Shown: positions 34,753-46,583 of the stretch, in pieces | Layout of the letters: each line of letters opens with the position of its first letter | How positions within the stretch are numbered: position 1 is the first letter of the stretch | Source: Epichloe hybrida | Lineage: Eukaryota > Ascomycota > Sordariomycetes > Hypocreales > Clavicipitaceae | Assembly: GCA_019022495.1 (NCBI GenBank) | Contig: JAFEKR010000001.1 | Location: forward strand, 1,240,001-1,304,000 | Direction of reading: 5' to 3' | DNA length: 64,000 bases | Translations under genes and position numbers: made by a program | Notes under the pieces: model-generated | Database searches by the model: none | Told to the model about the DNA's origin: nothing | The model's input: only the letters and a program-made list of their open reading frames with translations

Positions 34753-37613
34753 CTAGAATACCACAATATTGTCGTCGTCCCAGCCTAGGTCCCTCAGAAT
34801 GGCGTAAACACTCTTTTCCATCGCGGATGGACCACACAGCAGCACCAAGTCTTGCGTGTTTGAGCGTTGCCGTCCGATTTCAATCGTAATTAATCCTTTA
34901 TCGATCCGTCCAGTTTTCCCCTGCCACGACAAGGGGGGACGACTCAGACAATGAACAAGGCGGCATCTCGATGACGCGCGTGAAACCATCTCGTCAAGCT
35001 GGAGCCGACATAGTATATCTTCCTCGACCCGATTTCCATCCAGCAAGACGCACTGAGTGGAATCATCAGGGTCTCGTGTCACGGCACGCATGACCTGGAA
35101 CATTGGCGTGATGCCAGAACCGCCACAAATCATGTTGAAGCGGCTGATTTTGCGATTCTTACCGGAAATCGAGCAGAGCCCGTTGCCAAGATACTCAAAC
35201 TTGCCTACTGGGCCCTTGAAATCCACAAAATGACCTATTGGAATGGAATTCAGCGCCTGAGTCATTTTACCCCCCTTTTGCTCCGGAGTGTCGTTGTAGA
35301 TTTTGACAAGAAGGTCTAAACATCCCCTATCTGTACCGTTTGAGATCGGGGTGTATGCTCGGATGATGGGGTCGCGTGTTGCTGGGTCGCGGAGGCGCAC
35401 CATGAGATGCTGCCCAGTTGGCAGTCCCACAATCTGGCCGTCGTGGTCCAACCTGAATCTGAAGATCTTGGAATCTGATGACACAGGGTGTTTTCCTTGG
35501 AGAACTGCCCTTTTCCAGCTCTTGGTATCGAGAAAAGTGGCTCGGCTGGGATCGCAGCCAGTGGTGGTGTCCTCGGCCAGCTCGATGAGAGTGGATTCGT
35601 CAAGTCGGCCGATATGGTAGTCGGGCATCATGGCCTTGGCATTTTCGCTGTCTACGTTGCGTAAAGATTTTTGGTGGTTAGTGATGGGTGCAGACACCAG
35701 AAGAAGTTGTACGGGAGGGAAGCATGGCCAGCAGATTGGGGGCAGTGAGCGTCGTAGCTTGCTTGCGACACTCCGCGCAGGACACCACCCCCGACAGGAG
35801 AATACTCACGAATTGCGAGGAATTCCTCGGTGACATCTTGTCCCGCAGCTCCGAATATCGATGGTGCGCCGCCAGGATGCCCTTCCAAAAACGGCTTACC
35901 GTCGTAGACTTGATTGTTGACAATGAACCACGGCGAGTCCTCCCGGGTGTGTTGCTTGATCTCCTGACTTGTAACCAGTCGATCAACGTTGGGGTTTGTC
36001 ATGCATACATCATCATCACTTTGGTCCTTCTCGGGCACTTGCTCTTCATCTAGCCCTCCCAGCTTCTCCCCCCAGACTCCGTTGGAAAGGTTTCCACCGG
36101 CTTTCTTCACACGTTCCATCCAACCGCCAGGCCTCAGGGCGGGTTGTGTCGGATGCTCAAATCGCAACTCATGTCCCGTGTTGTGTATGACGACGCGGAA
36201 CCACGGGTTGTTCATCATGCCCAAGACACTCCAGTACATGTCTCTGGGCTGTACCATGAGGCTTTCATCCATGCCGCGAACCATTATATCCTGAGCGCGT
36301 TTCAGTTCCTCAATCGGGACGGAGATATCCCAAAAACACCAGCAAAAAGAGGTCTCCCGCCACCACATATCAATTTTGCCACCGCAGAGACTCTCCCCGT
36401 CTGCGGCAAGTCGATAACGATCCTCAGGATAGTCAATACTTGCTAGCCTCCAAGACTTCCCTTGGTCCAAAGTGACTTCCATTCTGCTTATTCGCTTACC
36501 ACCGCCAGCGTAAGCATATCCTTGCACTTTGTACGCATCGGGGCCATCAGTCAACGAGACGGTTTCCTCGTGTGCCGGGAGACAGATGGCACTGTTTGTG
36601 TTCAGATCGTATATGGCGTAGCGCTCATCTTTCCAAGTGTTCAGCAAGTCTGCGCTTGCTTCTGGTGTCACCATTGTTGGCAAAACCCGATTATCGTAAA
36701 TGTGGTACCAATTATCGCTTGGGCTCTCTGATACGATGATTCTCTTCAACCATTTGACACTGCGACCGCCTATCTGGCCTGGAATCACAACTCGAACCGG
36801 CTTTCCGTGATCCGGATGCAAAGCGTTGCCGTTCATCTTATGCGCTATAAGAATGCCTCTATTGGGATCCTGGCACCAATTGAGCTTAACGGATGTTCCA
36901 TAATGTCCATTTGGCAGTTTATCTGCCCCCTCGAAGCAAACGTATCGTGCACCCCTGCGAGGATTGGCCCGGGAGAGCAAACTCTGCAGCATAACGCCCG
37001 TCCACAATGCTGTTGAGAGCCCAGCTGCGCCCCAAGAGAAACCCTTTGACTTGCGGACAACATTTTGCTCCTTGCGCCGGTTCCCTGCACAGACAAGTGT
37101 TATGGGATAGGTGAGCTGCTCGTACTCGTCGATAAGTTCTCGGACACTCAGAGTGAACGGATGGTCCACCATGCCCTCTACGGTGAACGTCCAATTGTCC
37201 GCGTCGTCGTCATCGCAACGTGGTACAGGCCCATGATTTCTAACATAGTGGAGGTTCTCGCTTGTCAAAAATCCTTCGTTGTACAGATCACTCAGCGGTG
37301 GTTCGCAGTTGAAAGGATGTGTGCTAGTTAGTCGAATAAGGCGGGAATCTCTTTCTACATGACTGTCCGGGGTCTTCAAGTCCTCCTCCAAGACCGATTT
37401 CGAGAAGATGTTTGGCGGAAGATGATATTGAGGGAGATACTCTAGCTCTGTGACCGAAGACGGGGGAGTCGACACATTGTTAGAGATACCGTCTATACTG
37501 CCCTTCCTGGATCTGCCAACTGTACTTGGGGGACTCAGTGGGAAAATTGTCGGTGGACGTTGTACACTCGTTTCGACACTTGTGTTTGGTAGAGCCATGA
37601 TCGGCAACGTCAT
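34753..37613 (-). CDS. niaD: Assimilatory nitrate reductase [NAD(P)H]
   Basis: This cytosolic enzyme reduces nitrate to nitrite, the first step of nitrate assimilation. Two exons (35810-37613 and 34753-35651) give 900 residues; the single 158-bp intron falls in the cytochrome b5 domain and rejoins as EEFLAIHSENAKAM. Domains in order: a Ser/Pro-rich leader; the sulfite-oxidase-type molybdopterin domain with its Mo-ligand cysteine in LVCAGNRRKEQ (about residue 175) and GGRSVKWLKRI; the dimerisation domain; cytochrome b5 with heme histidine in HPGG (about 579); then FAD- and NAD-binding lobes with RAYTPIS, CGGSGITPMFQV and LLCGPSAM. A second in-frame ATG (37598) could be the start. Upstream lie a NIT4-type palindrome and GATA sites. 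No nitrite reductase or nitrate transporter gene is present in this window. Confidence 0.95.
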
Positions 37614-39340
37614 CTGTTCAGCTCAGACTAATTAATATCCGCTTATGTTGGAAGCGCAAGTCAAAAGCGGAACTATAGAACATGTATAAGGATGATGCCA
37701 GTCTGGTTCCAAAAGAAAAGTGTATGTGATTGAAAGGCTCTCCGTTAGAGGTGCGAGAAAAAGTCCATCATAGTAGGGAAATACGTGATGAATAAAAGGA
37801 TTGCAAAACCATGGCATTACGCGTAGATGAACGCAGGGAACAATGATGATATAAGCCCGATGTCGCAGCACACCACAGCCTTGAGGCTTGCCCAAGAACC
37901 AAGAAACATACGGATTAGCCATCATTACGAGCACGGTGGCGAGGAACCCTAGCTCCGTCAGTAGTTTCCGCTAGGACACACAGATAGACCAACGATTTCC
38001 GCGGAAGTCTTCAAGTCCGAGCCCAAAAGAGGGGAAAAAAAGGCTATCTGGAGATGTGGAGATGTGGAGAGTTGGAGATAAGGCATTCCTCGCCGGAGAT
38101 GCGCCTTTCATGAGTAGGCCAGCGAGTGGCACGGAAGTAATCAGATATCTAGCTAGGCCCAAAACAGAGCGCGCATCCATACTCATTTGCAATGCATTTG
38201 TAATGGGACTGCGGCTTCAACCTCTTGATCCCGACCGTCACGACCTATCTCCCTTGATCCGGGTCAGCAAGATCAAACCGTTCATTCAGATCAATTGAAT
38301 CAGGTCATCCGATCGATCCGATATCATCAGTCATCGGATCTGATCAGATTAATTGATCCTGACTGATACTGACCTCTTCTCGATCCAAGTCAGCCTGATT
38401 GAACCTTTCCTTACTCTTCTGCTTTACCATCCTCCGTTGTTTTGACCTTATTTCTGATTTTGACTTCCGAGCTTCCCTAGCTAGAGGTCGGAAGGTTGAA
38501 ATCGGATGGAATGTCGAAAGGTCAGATTTAGAAAAAAAGGCTATATACATATAACGAAGGAAGGTCTAAAGGTATGAAAAATATAGATAGCAGAAGAAAA
38601 GAAAAAAAGAATGGTTTGATCTTGCTAACCCGAATCAGGGAGAAATGTCGTGATAGTCGGCTTCCGTAAATCTGGTGAAAGGAACAGAGGAGAGGTCTTG
38701 TAAGGTTCTCGGCGGCAGCTTAAAAGTGCCTCTAATGATCAAAACCATCAGAATACCATCCCCGGTGAAGGCCCCGTACGGCTGCGGCGATCAATTGGAT
38801 TAATTCGTAACTTCGTTAAAACCCCAAAAACCCTAATTAGACAATCCCTAACTGAAGCTGAGGGAGGGTTGATTTTCTATAGAAGGGAGGGAAATCTGGG
38901 AGTTATATCTAGACAAAGAGTCGCATGACTGGGGAAGCCAGTGGTCACGTGGCGAGGGATCTGACAAATTCAACGCTAATAGCTAGAGAGCTCTTTAGGG
39001 GTCACAATTCTAGCCATACACGATGAATTTAAGCTATGACTATTTTAAGGGATAAAATAGATGTGTTAGAATCAATAACACAGTATATATTTTATTATAC
39101 TCACTATATAGCCCTAATGGTTACATCATATGCATGCATGCAATACGCTGCTAGGGACCCACTGTAGTCATTACTCCGTACAAGCCCCCCCCTCATAGAC
39201 GGCAACTGCCACCCGACGAGGCTAGACAACCGCGGGCCCTGCATCACTTTCTATATCGCAACATCATGCAGCATTGTTCAATGAAGTAACTCCCGAATTT
39301 CACCTTGGCTACGCAGCCACCTACATAGGTCGTGGTTGCA
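37614..39340. other. Long divergent intergenic region (niaD / UPF2)
   Basis: About 1.7 kb holds the niaD promoter on the left and the UPF2 promoter on the right. Between 38226 and 38395 there are ten GATC tetranucleotides, mixed with TCAG and GATT steps. From about 38990 to 39130 the sequence is AT-rich and includes TGTTAGAATC at 39066-39075, a common LTR start. It also has an ATGCATGCATGC-type palindromic run near 39129-39141. No gene is supported. Confidence 0.5.
37998..38005. promoter_or_regulatory. NIT4/NirA-type palindrome upstream of niaD
   Basis: TCCGCGGA, within the ten-base palindrome TTCCGCGGAA, lies 385 bp upstream of the niaD start codon. It equals the site described for the Neurospora nitrate-pathway activator NIT4. 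GATA cores, the target of the nitrogen regulator NIT2/AreA, surround it at 37983-37986, 38045-38048 (as TATC), 38077-38080 and 38144-38149. Confidence 0.65.
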
Positions 39341-42300
39341 ATGGACCGCCAAAGGAAGCGTATGTTACTCACATATTTCTATACTATAATGACCGACCTC
39401 AAGCCTTGTCCGATTGGCACTGCGACAATCTTCTGGTGTTGAATGCTAACCCTTGAACGCACAGGCGAGCTGCGCGCCCTCAATGAGAAAGCTTGGAATG
39501 GAGAGAAAGGTTTGTTTGTCCCATCGAGTGCTATTGGAAGTGGTTTCTTGATTCTTGCTAGTTCGATCTTTGGTCAAAGCCTTACCAAGTAACTCGATGG
39601 CAGATCTCCTCCCCGTCGCCCAGACTCTCGACTCGTCGTTGAAGAGGAATACAGCCTTCATTAAACGTCTGCGGACCGCCGTTACGGCCGCCACCCTAAG
39701 CACCTTCTTACAAGAGATTCGAACGCTGAGCCTGCACAAGTATCTATCCGAAATAATAGCTGCTTGCTATGAGGGCCTCTGCCGGCTGAAATCTCCAGGT
39801 GAGATAGAGGCCGGCGTTGAGATTGTGAGCGCCCTACACCTGCGCTTCGGTCCCACAGAATTCACCGAATATCTTGCCTGGCTCTTGGGCAAAGGGATGG
39901 CAACACCAGATAAAGGTGCGCTCAAGAGCCTGACCCATGAAGCCCGTGAAAAAGAAGAGAAGGAAAGGATCATTCGTCAACGAGCCTTGCTACGAGTCAT
40001 TACCGAACTATGGCTGGTTGGGGTGCTAAGGACACTGGACGATGCAACAAAGCCCGACGATGCGACAAAGGGTGCCACTGGGAAAGCTGTAGAGCTGAAG
40101 GCTCGAGCCCGTACAAGTAAGGGCGGCGGCGCAGAGCCTTTCCCTCTCGAAGTTTTGAAAGATCTTCTAGGCTACGATAAAGATCATGCGAATTTACCCC
40201 TGCTGGTCATCTTTGTGAAAGCTTTCAGCTGGGATATTTTGGGTGTCAAACCAGCTGGGTCCGATGGAAGGAAAACAGTGGAGGAGGACGGCATTACCAG
40301 CAGCCAGACTGAAACACCTTCAGATGCCGATGAAGGGTCCGATCCCACGCATGCCTCCGAAGAACGGTCGCTCGCCTCTGCCGAATTATCCGAACAATTT
40401 AGGAACGTACTGAAAAAATACTTTGACAATGTGGCCACACACATTGTGCGAGATCAGAAACTTATCCATTCTCAAGCTCGGCGAAATGCTGAAGCCTACG
40501 TCAAGTCTGGCGAGGTGTTCGAAGACCGACAGGCCAACTTCGAGAAGCAAGTGAAGGCCCAGGAACGCCTGATTTCCAATGCCCAAGTTGTTGCCGATGC
40601 AATTGGTGCCGAATTGCCAGATTTGAAGGACTCGGACGATTCTCTAGCAACCTCAAGTGGCTCTATAGGCTTAGTCAAAACCAGTGACTATTTAAGAACT
40701 ATGGGTGAGGGCGCCGGGATATGGGCAGACGAAGATGAACGTAGGTTCTACGAAAAGTTGGTCGACTTGAAGGGTAAAGTCCCGCCAATTCTTTTAGAAG
40801 ACGGCAAGAAAAAGAAGATCGATACAGACGAGCCAGTGGGCAAGAAGAATGAGAACAACGAACCTGATGCGCCGAAGGCAGCCACCGAAGCCGCTGATGA
40901 TCAATCAACTGCAATAGCTAACAAAACGATCGGCGCGCTGGTCGATGCTTTACTGGCTCTTTTACCAGAACTTACAAACAAAGAGGCCATCGACCAAGCA
41001 GCCATAGACTTCTGCTTTGTCAACTCTAAAGCGTCCCGCAATCGCCTAGTCAAAGCACTAACCGAGGTCCCCAAAGGCCGTAGCGACTTGCTTCCATCAT
41101 GGTCGAGACTCGTGGCCACCCTTGGCAGGTACATGCCCGACATTCCGAAGGGGCTTGTGGATTATCTAGACGCAGAGTTTCGAAGCTTGCAGCGGAGGAA
41201 GGAAAAGGACTTCTTAGGACAGGTTCGGCTCAGCAACATTCGATACCTAGCCGAACTTACGAAATTCGGTGTGGTGCCGGAGCACGTTGTGTTTCATTGC
41301 CTCAAGGTCAGCCTGGATGAGTTCTCACGCATGAACATCGAGATTTTATGCAATCTGATCGAGAATTGTGGAAGATATCTACTCAAAACCCCAGAGACTG
41401 CGCCGAGAATGGCAAGCTTCTTGGAAACCCTGCAGCGCAAGAAGTCTGTTCAGCACATTGGGCAGCCTGAGCGCATGCTCATTGATAATGCAGTTTACTA
41501 TGTTGACCCTCCCGAGAGACCAGCAATCGAGCAAAAGGAACGCACTCCCACGGAGCTTTTCGTCCGTAAATTGGTGTACAGTGACATTACGAAGCGAAAT
41601 TACAGCAAGATTTTGAAACAAATTCGTAGGCTACACTGGGAAGAGGCAGAGGTAGGCCGAGAAAGTTCTCACTGCATCCCATATTTGAGTGAAAAGGTAA
41701 CAGTGCACTAACAGAACATCAATAGGTTGTTGCAATTCTCGAAAAGGTGTTTTCTAAGCCCGGAAAAGTCAAGTACGGAAATATTCATCTTTTGGGCATC
41801 CTTTTGAGCGCTCTGTATCGCTACCATCCGGAATTTGTCGTCAAAGTCATTGACAACATTATCGAGTCGGTCAGTTTTGGCTTGGAACAAAATGATTTTC
41901 GTTCTTTTCAACGTCGGATTGCAGAGGTGAAGTATCTGGGAGAACTTTATAATTACAGGATGCTGGAGCATCCCGTTATCTTTGACACAATGTACAAGAT
42001 TCTTACATTTGGACACGGTGAGTTGTGAAGAGTAATGCTAATGTCCCGATCTCCTGCTGAGTCTTGGTATAGGAGGGCCTCCAATTCCTGGCCGATACAA
42101 CCCTTTCGACCCCCCAGATGATTTCTTTCGAGTACGTCTCGTTGCCACTATGCTGGAAACATGCGGCATGTTCTTCAACAAGGGCGCCGCCGGCAAGAAG
42201 TTGGACTATTTCCTTTCCTTTTTTCAGGTTGGTTTCCTTGCCTCATCGACTCATGCTTTTATTGTATCATCGCACTAATTTCAACGCTAGTACTATGTTC

Positions 42301-43320
42301 ATACTAAGTCCTCTGTGCCTATGGACATTGAATTCGTTGTCCAAGACGTCTTTTCAATCACTCGTCCTCAATGGAAATTTGCTCCCAATTTTGACGAGGC
42401 AGCCAAGGCCCTTCAACTCGCCATTGTTCAGGATCAGAAGACAGCAGGTGTTGACAAAGTTGTGGAGGCAGATGATGCCACCAGTGGAGCATCATCAGAC
42501 GATGACAACGGTGACGGGGACGATGTAGAACAAGACGGCGAAGGCGATGATGATAGTGCATCTGACGATGATGAAGCTGAGGTGGGTATTTCACCCTCCA
42601 TCTCACGACTACGCAAAAAGTCATTTTATGCTAAACATCAAAAGCAACAGGACCCGGACGACGACACTACGGACGACATCAATTTCAATGAAGAGTCAAT
42701 TGTGGTGACTCGCCAGGAAGAGACTGTTGACCCTGAGGATGAAGCTGAGTTTGAACGAGAATATGCTAAGATGATGGCCGAGAGTCTTGAATCTCGTAAA
42801 TTTGAGCGAAAACCTCTCTTCGATGTTCCCTTGCCTGTCCGACCCAAGAACCGAGCCCCGTCGATGAGCATGACTCAAGACCAAGAGCCGTCCCCTCCCA
42901 CAAACAAAATGGCTTTTTCACTCCTGACCAAGAGAGGAAATCGTCAACAGGTTCGTAACCACATTGGATAGGTCGGAAAGAAATATAGAACTTTGAGCTA
43001 ATCTTCATATCGAATTTCAGACCCGAACCGTTGAGCTTCCGTCTGACTCAACATTCGCCATTGCCATGAAAACGCAGCAGCAGGCTGAGAAAGAAGAGCA
43101 ACAACGGATCAAAAATCTTGTCCTCAACTATGACCTCCAACAAAGCGAGGATCAAGATGGTATTTGTAATCGATGGCATTTGGTGGGCTTCAATTCAACT
43201 GACACTTTTGCATCAGGAATTGAACGAAGCACGGCGCTTAATAACAACCGTGTTGACCGACTGAATAAGGATCGCAGTCAGAGAGTGAGGAAACTACAGC
43301 TCAGTGACGTTGACTGGTAA
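39341..43320 (+). CDS. nmd2: Nonsense-mediated decay factor UPF2/NMD2
   Basis: UPF2 bridges UPF1 and UPF3 and triggers decay of mRNAs with premature stops in the cytoplasm. Eight exons fit: 39341-39359, 39465-39509, 39604-41651, 41726-42017, 42073-42227, 42291-42950, 43021-43159 and 43217-43320, giving 1153 residues. The start MDRQRKRELRALNEKAWNGEK joins to DLLPVAQTLDSSLKRNTAFIKRLR, typical of the family; an alternative splice acceptor after GCTAG at about 39562 would add 14 residues. Three MIF4G-like helical domains follow, with EVVAILEKVFSKPGKVKYGN and YLGELYNYRM marking the third. A very acidic linker (about residues 890-930) precedes the UPF1-binding C-terminus, which ends KLQLSDVDW as in other fungi. 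The last intron is 57 bp and in frame. Confidence 0.92.
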
Positions 43321-44506
43321 GAGACTGCGAGTGAAGCCGACAAATGAGGGATGTGAAAAACGCAAGACGCAGCATGTCGAGTTTTTACTTCAAAGTAAGC
43401 TTTGTAAGAATGTCTAGGTGTTCCAGCGCATTGCCACCACAGCTGAAACAGGCAATTCTGAAGCGCTTCGTGCTCATAACTCGTCAGTATTGTGGCCAAA
43501 GATACCACTCACTTTACTACCATTGGGCGATAATCACCATTCTGCATTCGCCTACGGGAATATTTGGGGGTTGGCGTAAAGAGTCGCAAGACGCGCTGTA
43601 GGGACAGCTATGTCCCCCCTCCCTTTCTCCGCTTCGGCGATGCTGCGAACCACACCACGACTTGACGAGAGAGAGAATTCTGGCCTTGGCCTCGCAATTG
43701 GTGAATCGGTGAATCTGGTCTCTGACACGTCCAGTCAATACCAACTAAACCCCATTTGCAGCGTCCGTTTAGAATCGTTTGATAGACTATTCATCGTCCA
43801 ATGAATGAAGGGGCTCACAATCTCATCAGCCCTAGCTTCGGTTTGAAGGAATTGCGGCGTCTTCATGGCTATCGCACGAGGAAACTTTCGCAAAGATTTT
43901 TGAGCACAGAATTTACAACCCAGTCGAGTAATACAGAACAGCTTTCGTTTGCGTGACCCACCACCAACCAGTGAGACTGATAGTGTTACGAGCGTTCGAG
44001 TTCTGCGGTCATTGCTCCATGGCCAAAGCAGATGTGAACACCGCATGTTCTTCATGTATTCCACCAGTGAGTGGCACGTGCGAAGAAAGAACAACCGCAC
44101 TTTCCGTTCCATGCTTGCCTGTATCCACCGTTGGTGCGTGACCACTGGCTGCAGAGGCAGCAGCCACTGCATTTCTAATCTGCAAACTGTCTTCCTGATT
44201 TTGTACGCAGACAAGTGTTTTTACGGCAGAAGAAGACGAAAACTGGGGTGCTCTATGCACTGATATCTACCGGGTGAAAGATACAGCATCTATCTGGGCT
44301 GACATAGTTTTGGCCTGAGGCGTTGCGCTGTACGACCATTCGAGTGAAACTGGAGCCTTTTTGCCCTTTCCCCTCCTCTGTGGTCCATATCAAGGGCTTA
44401 TCATATTCAGCTAGAGACGCAGCCGCGAGCCAAACCCCTTGTGTTGTTGTCATCGAATCACAATCTGACTTGGCGGCTGCTTCGGGCAGATCCTACTGAC
44501 ACAAGC
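43321..44506. other. Intergenic region upstream of the chitin synthase gene
   Basis: About 1.2 kb has several open frames on both strands (the longest about 160 codons, minus strand, 43735-44214). None resembles a known protein or has a clear gene structure. I treat it as promoter and leader sequence. Confidence 0.45.
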
Positions 44507-46583
44507 ATGGCTATCTTCACCAGGCAGTGGCCGGTCAAAGATGTAAGTAAGAAATCCAAACTCGCACATTGGTCAAAACAGCAGATCTTGACTAAGTGCT
44601 TAGATTATATATACTGCAATTGTTGGGTTCGTCATGCTAATGGCTTGCCTGGAATGGCTGCTTTGGTTCGCAGCCTTCATATACTGCCTCGTTAAAGCCT
44701 ACCTCAAAGCAGAGCACTGGTCTATTCGTGTCCTTTGCTTGTTCATCGGGTTCGCTTTTGCCGTGCTTCGGTATGTTCATCTTGTCATTCCAAGCAAAAA
44801 AGTGATCAAGGCCGAGCAGCCTGATGCACAATATCTAGAAAGTTGCTGATGTCGAATACCAAGTTTCATATTCCTTCCCATCATGCTCGTCACTCTTCCC
44901 CTGCCACCGGCCATTTCAAGCCTTTGGCCGGAATCCATGTCGTCTTTTTTGCAGTGGTTCGCTTTCTGGAGTTTCGCACTATTACTGACGATTCCCTGGC
45001 TATTTTGTATTTACCAGCTTGTCACAACCCATCTGGGGCGCAAGAAGAGGATGAAGCGGGTACTGGATGACTTTAGCGCTCCGAAAGTTGTCGTAGTAAT
45101 GCCTTGCTACCACGAAGAGCTTGAAGTACTCACCAGTGCAATCGACTCTGTCGTGCAATGCGAATACCCGGCAACTTGCATCCATCTATTTCTGTCCTTT
45201 GACAGCGAAGAGGTGGATGATTTGTACGAACGAACGCTAAGGCATCTTGGAGTATCGAACGACGCAGACTTTCATCCTGGATGCATCGATGTTGTTTTCA
45301 AGGCTGTGCGAGTCACGGTATCACGGTTCCCTCACGGCGGCAAAAGGCATTGTCAGAAACTGACGTTCGAGCTCATTGATCGCATATATTCAGAATACAA
45401 CAAACACCATGACAATATCTTCATCCTGTTTATCGATTCAGACTGTGTGCTTGATAAGGTCTGTATTCAGAATTTCGTATACGACATGGAGTTGAGCCCA
45501 GGTAACTCCAGACAAATGCTGGCTATGACGGGAGTGATCACCTCGACGACGAAAAAGCATAGTATAATCACGCTGCTTCAAGACATGGAATACATCCATG
45601 GGCAACTTTTTGAGCGCACTGTAGAATCCGGTTGTGGTTCAGTAACATGCCTTCCAGGGGCGTTGACAATGCTTCGATTCTCCGCATTCAGGCGTATGGC
45701 CAAGTACTATTTCGCAGACAAAGCCGAAGAATGCGATGACCTATTTGACTACGCCAAATGTCATCTGGGCGAAGACCGTTGGCTCACGCATCTTTTTATG
45801 ATAGGCGCCCAGCAGCGTTATCAAATTCAAATGTGTACGTCCGCCTTCTGCAAGACGGAGGCAGTTCAAACGTATGGCTCGCTTGTTAAGCAAAGACGAC
45901 GATGGTTCCTCGGTTTTGTAACCAATGAAGTTTGTATGTTAACCGACTGGCGCTTGTGGGAGCGGTATCCAGTTTTGATTTTTGTACGGTTTATGCAAAA
46001 TACGATTCGGACAACGGCGCTGTTGTTCTTCGTTATGGTCATCGCGCTGTTAACCACTACCGCAAAACCGCACGATCTGCCGGTGGGATTCATTGCAGTG
46101 TCGCTAGGGTTGAACTGGCTTTTGATGCTGTACTTTGGTGCTAAATTGAAGCGTTTCAAAATATGGCTGTACCCTCTTATGTTTATCATGAATCCCCTAT
46201 TCAACTGGTATTATATGGTCTACGGAATCTTGACCGCTGGCTCGCGAACTTGGGGTGGCCCGCGAGCGGACGCGGCAGCGGCTGATCAACATACGACTGC
46301 TCGGGAAGCCGCGGAGCAGGCAAAGAAGCTGGGTGACGAACTCAATGTTGTGCCTGAGACGTTCAAGCCCGCAAAGGAGGCAAGGGCATTAGCTAGCAAC
46401 GTGCATCAAGGAGATACGCTGATCAGCCGAAAGCGAAGTATTGTCCGGCCTCCAGACGCGGTAAATGGGCAATTCTTGAGTCCAAGGAAAATGGCAGGAT
46501 CATCATACAACCTCAGATCACGGCCAAAGTGTACGCCATCATTCGTCGAGGAACCCAGAGCTATGATCGACGAGGGTCAATAA
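44507..46583 (+). CDS. Chitin synthase (GT2 family, probable class VI/VII)
   Basis: The enzyme transfers GlcNAc from UDP-GlcNAc into chitin at the plasma membrane. Three exons, 44507-44542, 44604-44770 and 44864-46583, give 640 residues. The N-terminus has three hydrophobic spans (about 13-45, 50-85, 100-125) with no myosin-motor domain. The catalytic part starts at KVVVVMPCYHEELEVL, with SFDSEE, FIDSDC, the CLPGALTMLR block, GEDRWLTHL and the signature QRRRW. Three further membrane spans follow. The C-terminal 110 residues are polar and Ala/Lys-rich. The exon 2-3 junction restores LRFIFLPIMLVTLPLP. The small size and lack of cytochrome b5 or myosin domains exclude classes III, IV, V and VII-myosin types. 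Class VI versus VII naming varies and I cannot decide it from sequence alone. Confidence 0.87.

Noticed and set aside
43735..44214. A 159-codon minus-strand open frame before the chitin synthase gene
   Set aside because: No recognisable domain, mixed composition and no supporting splice or promoter signals; treated as chance.
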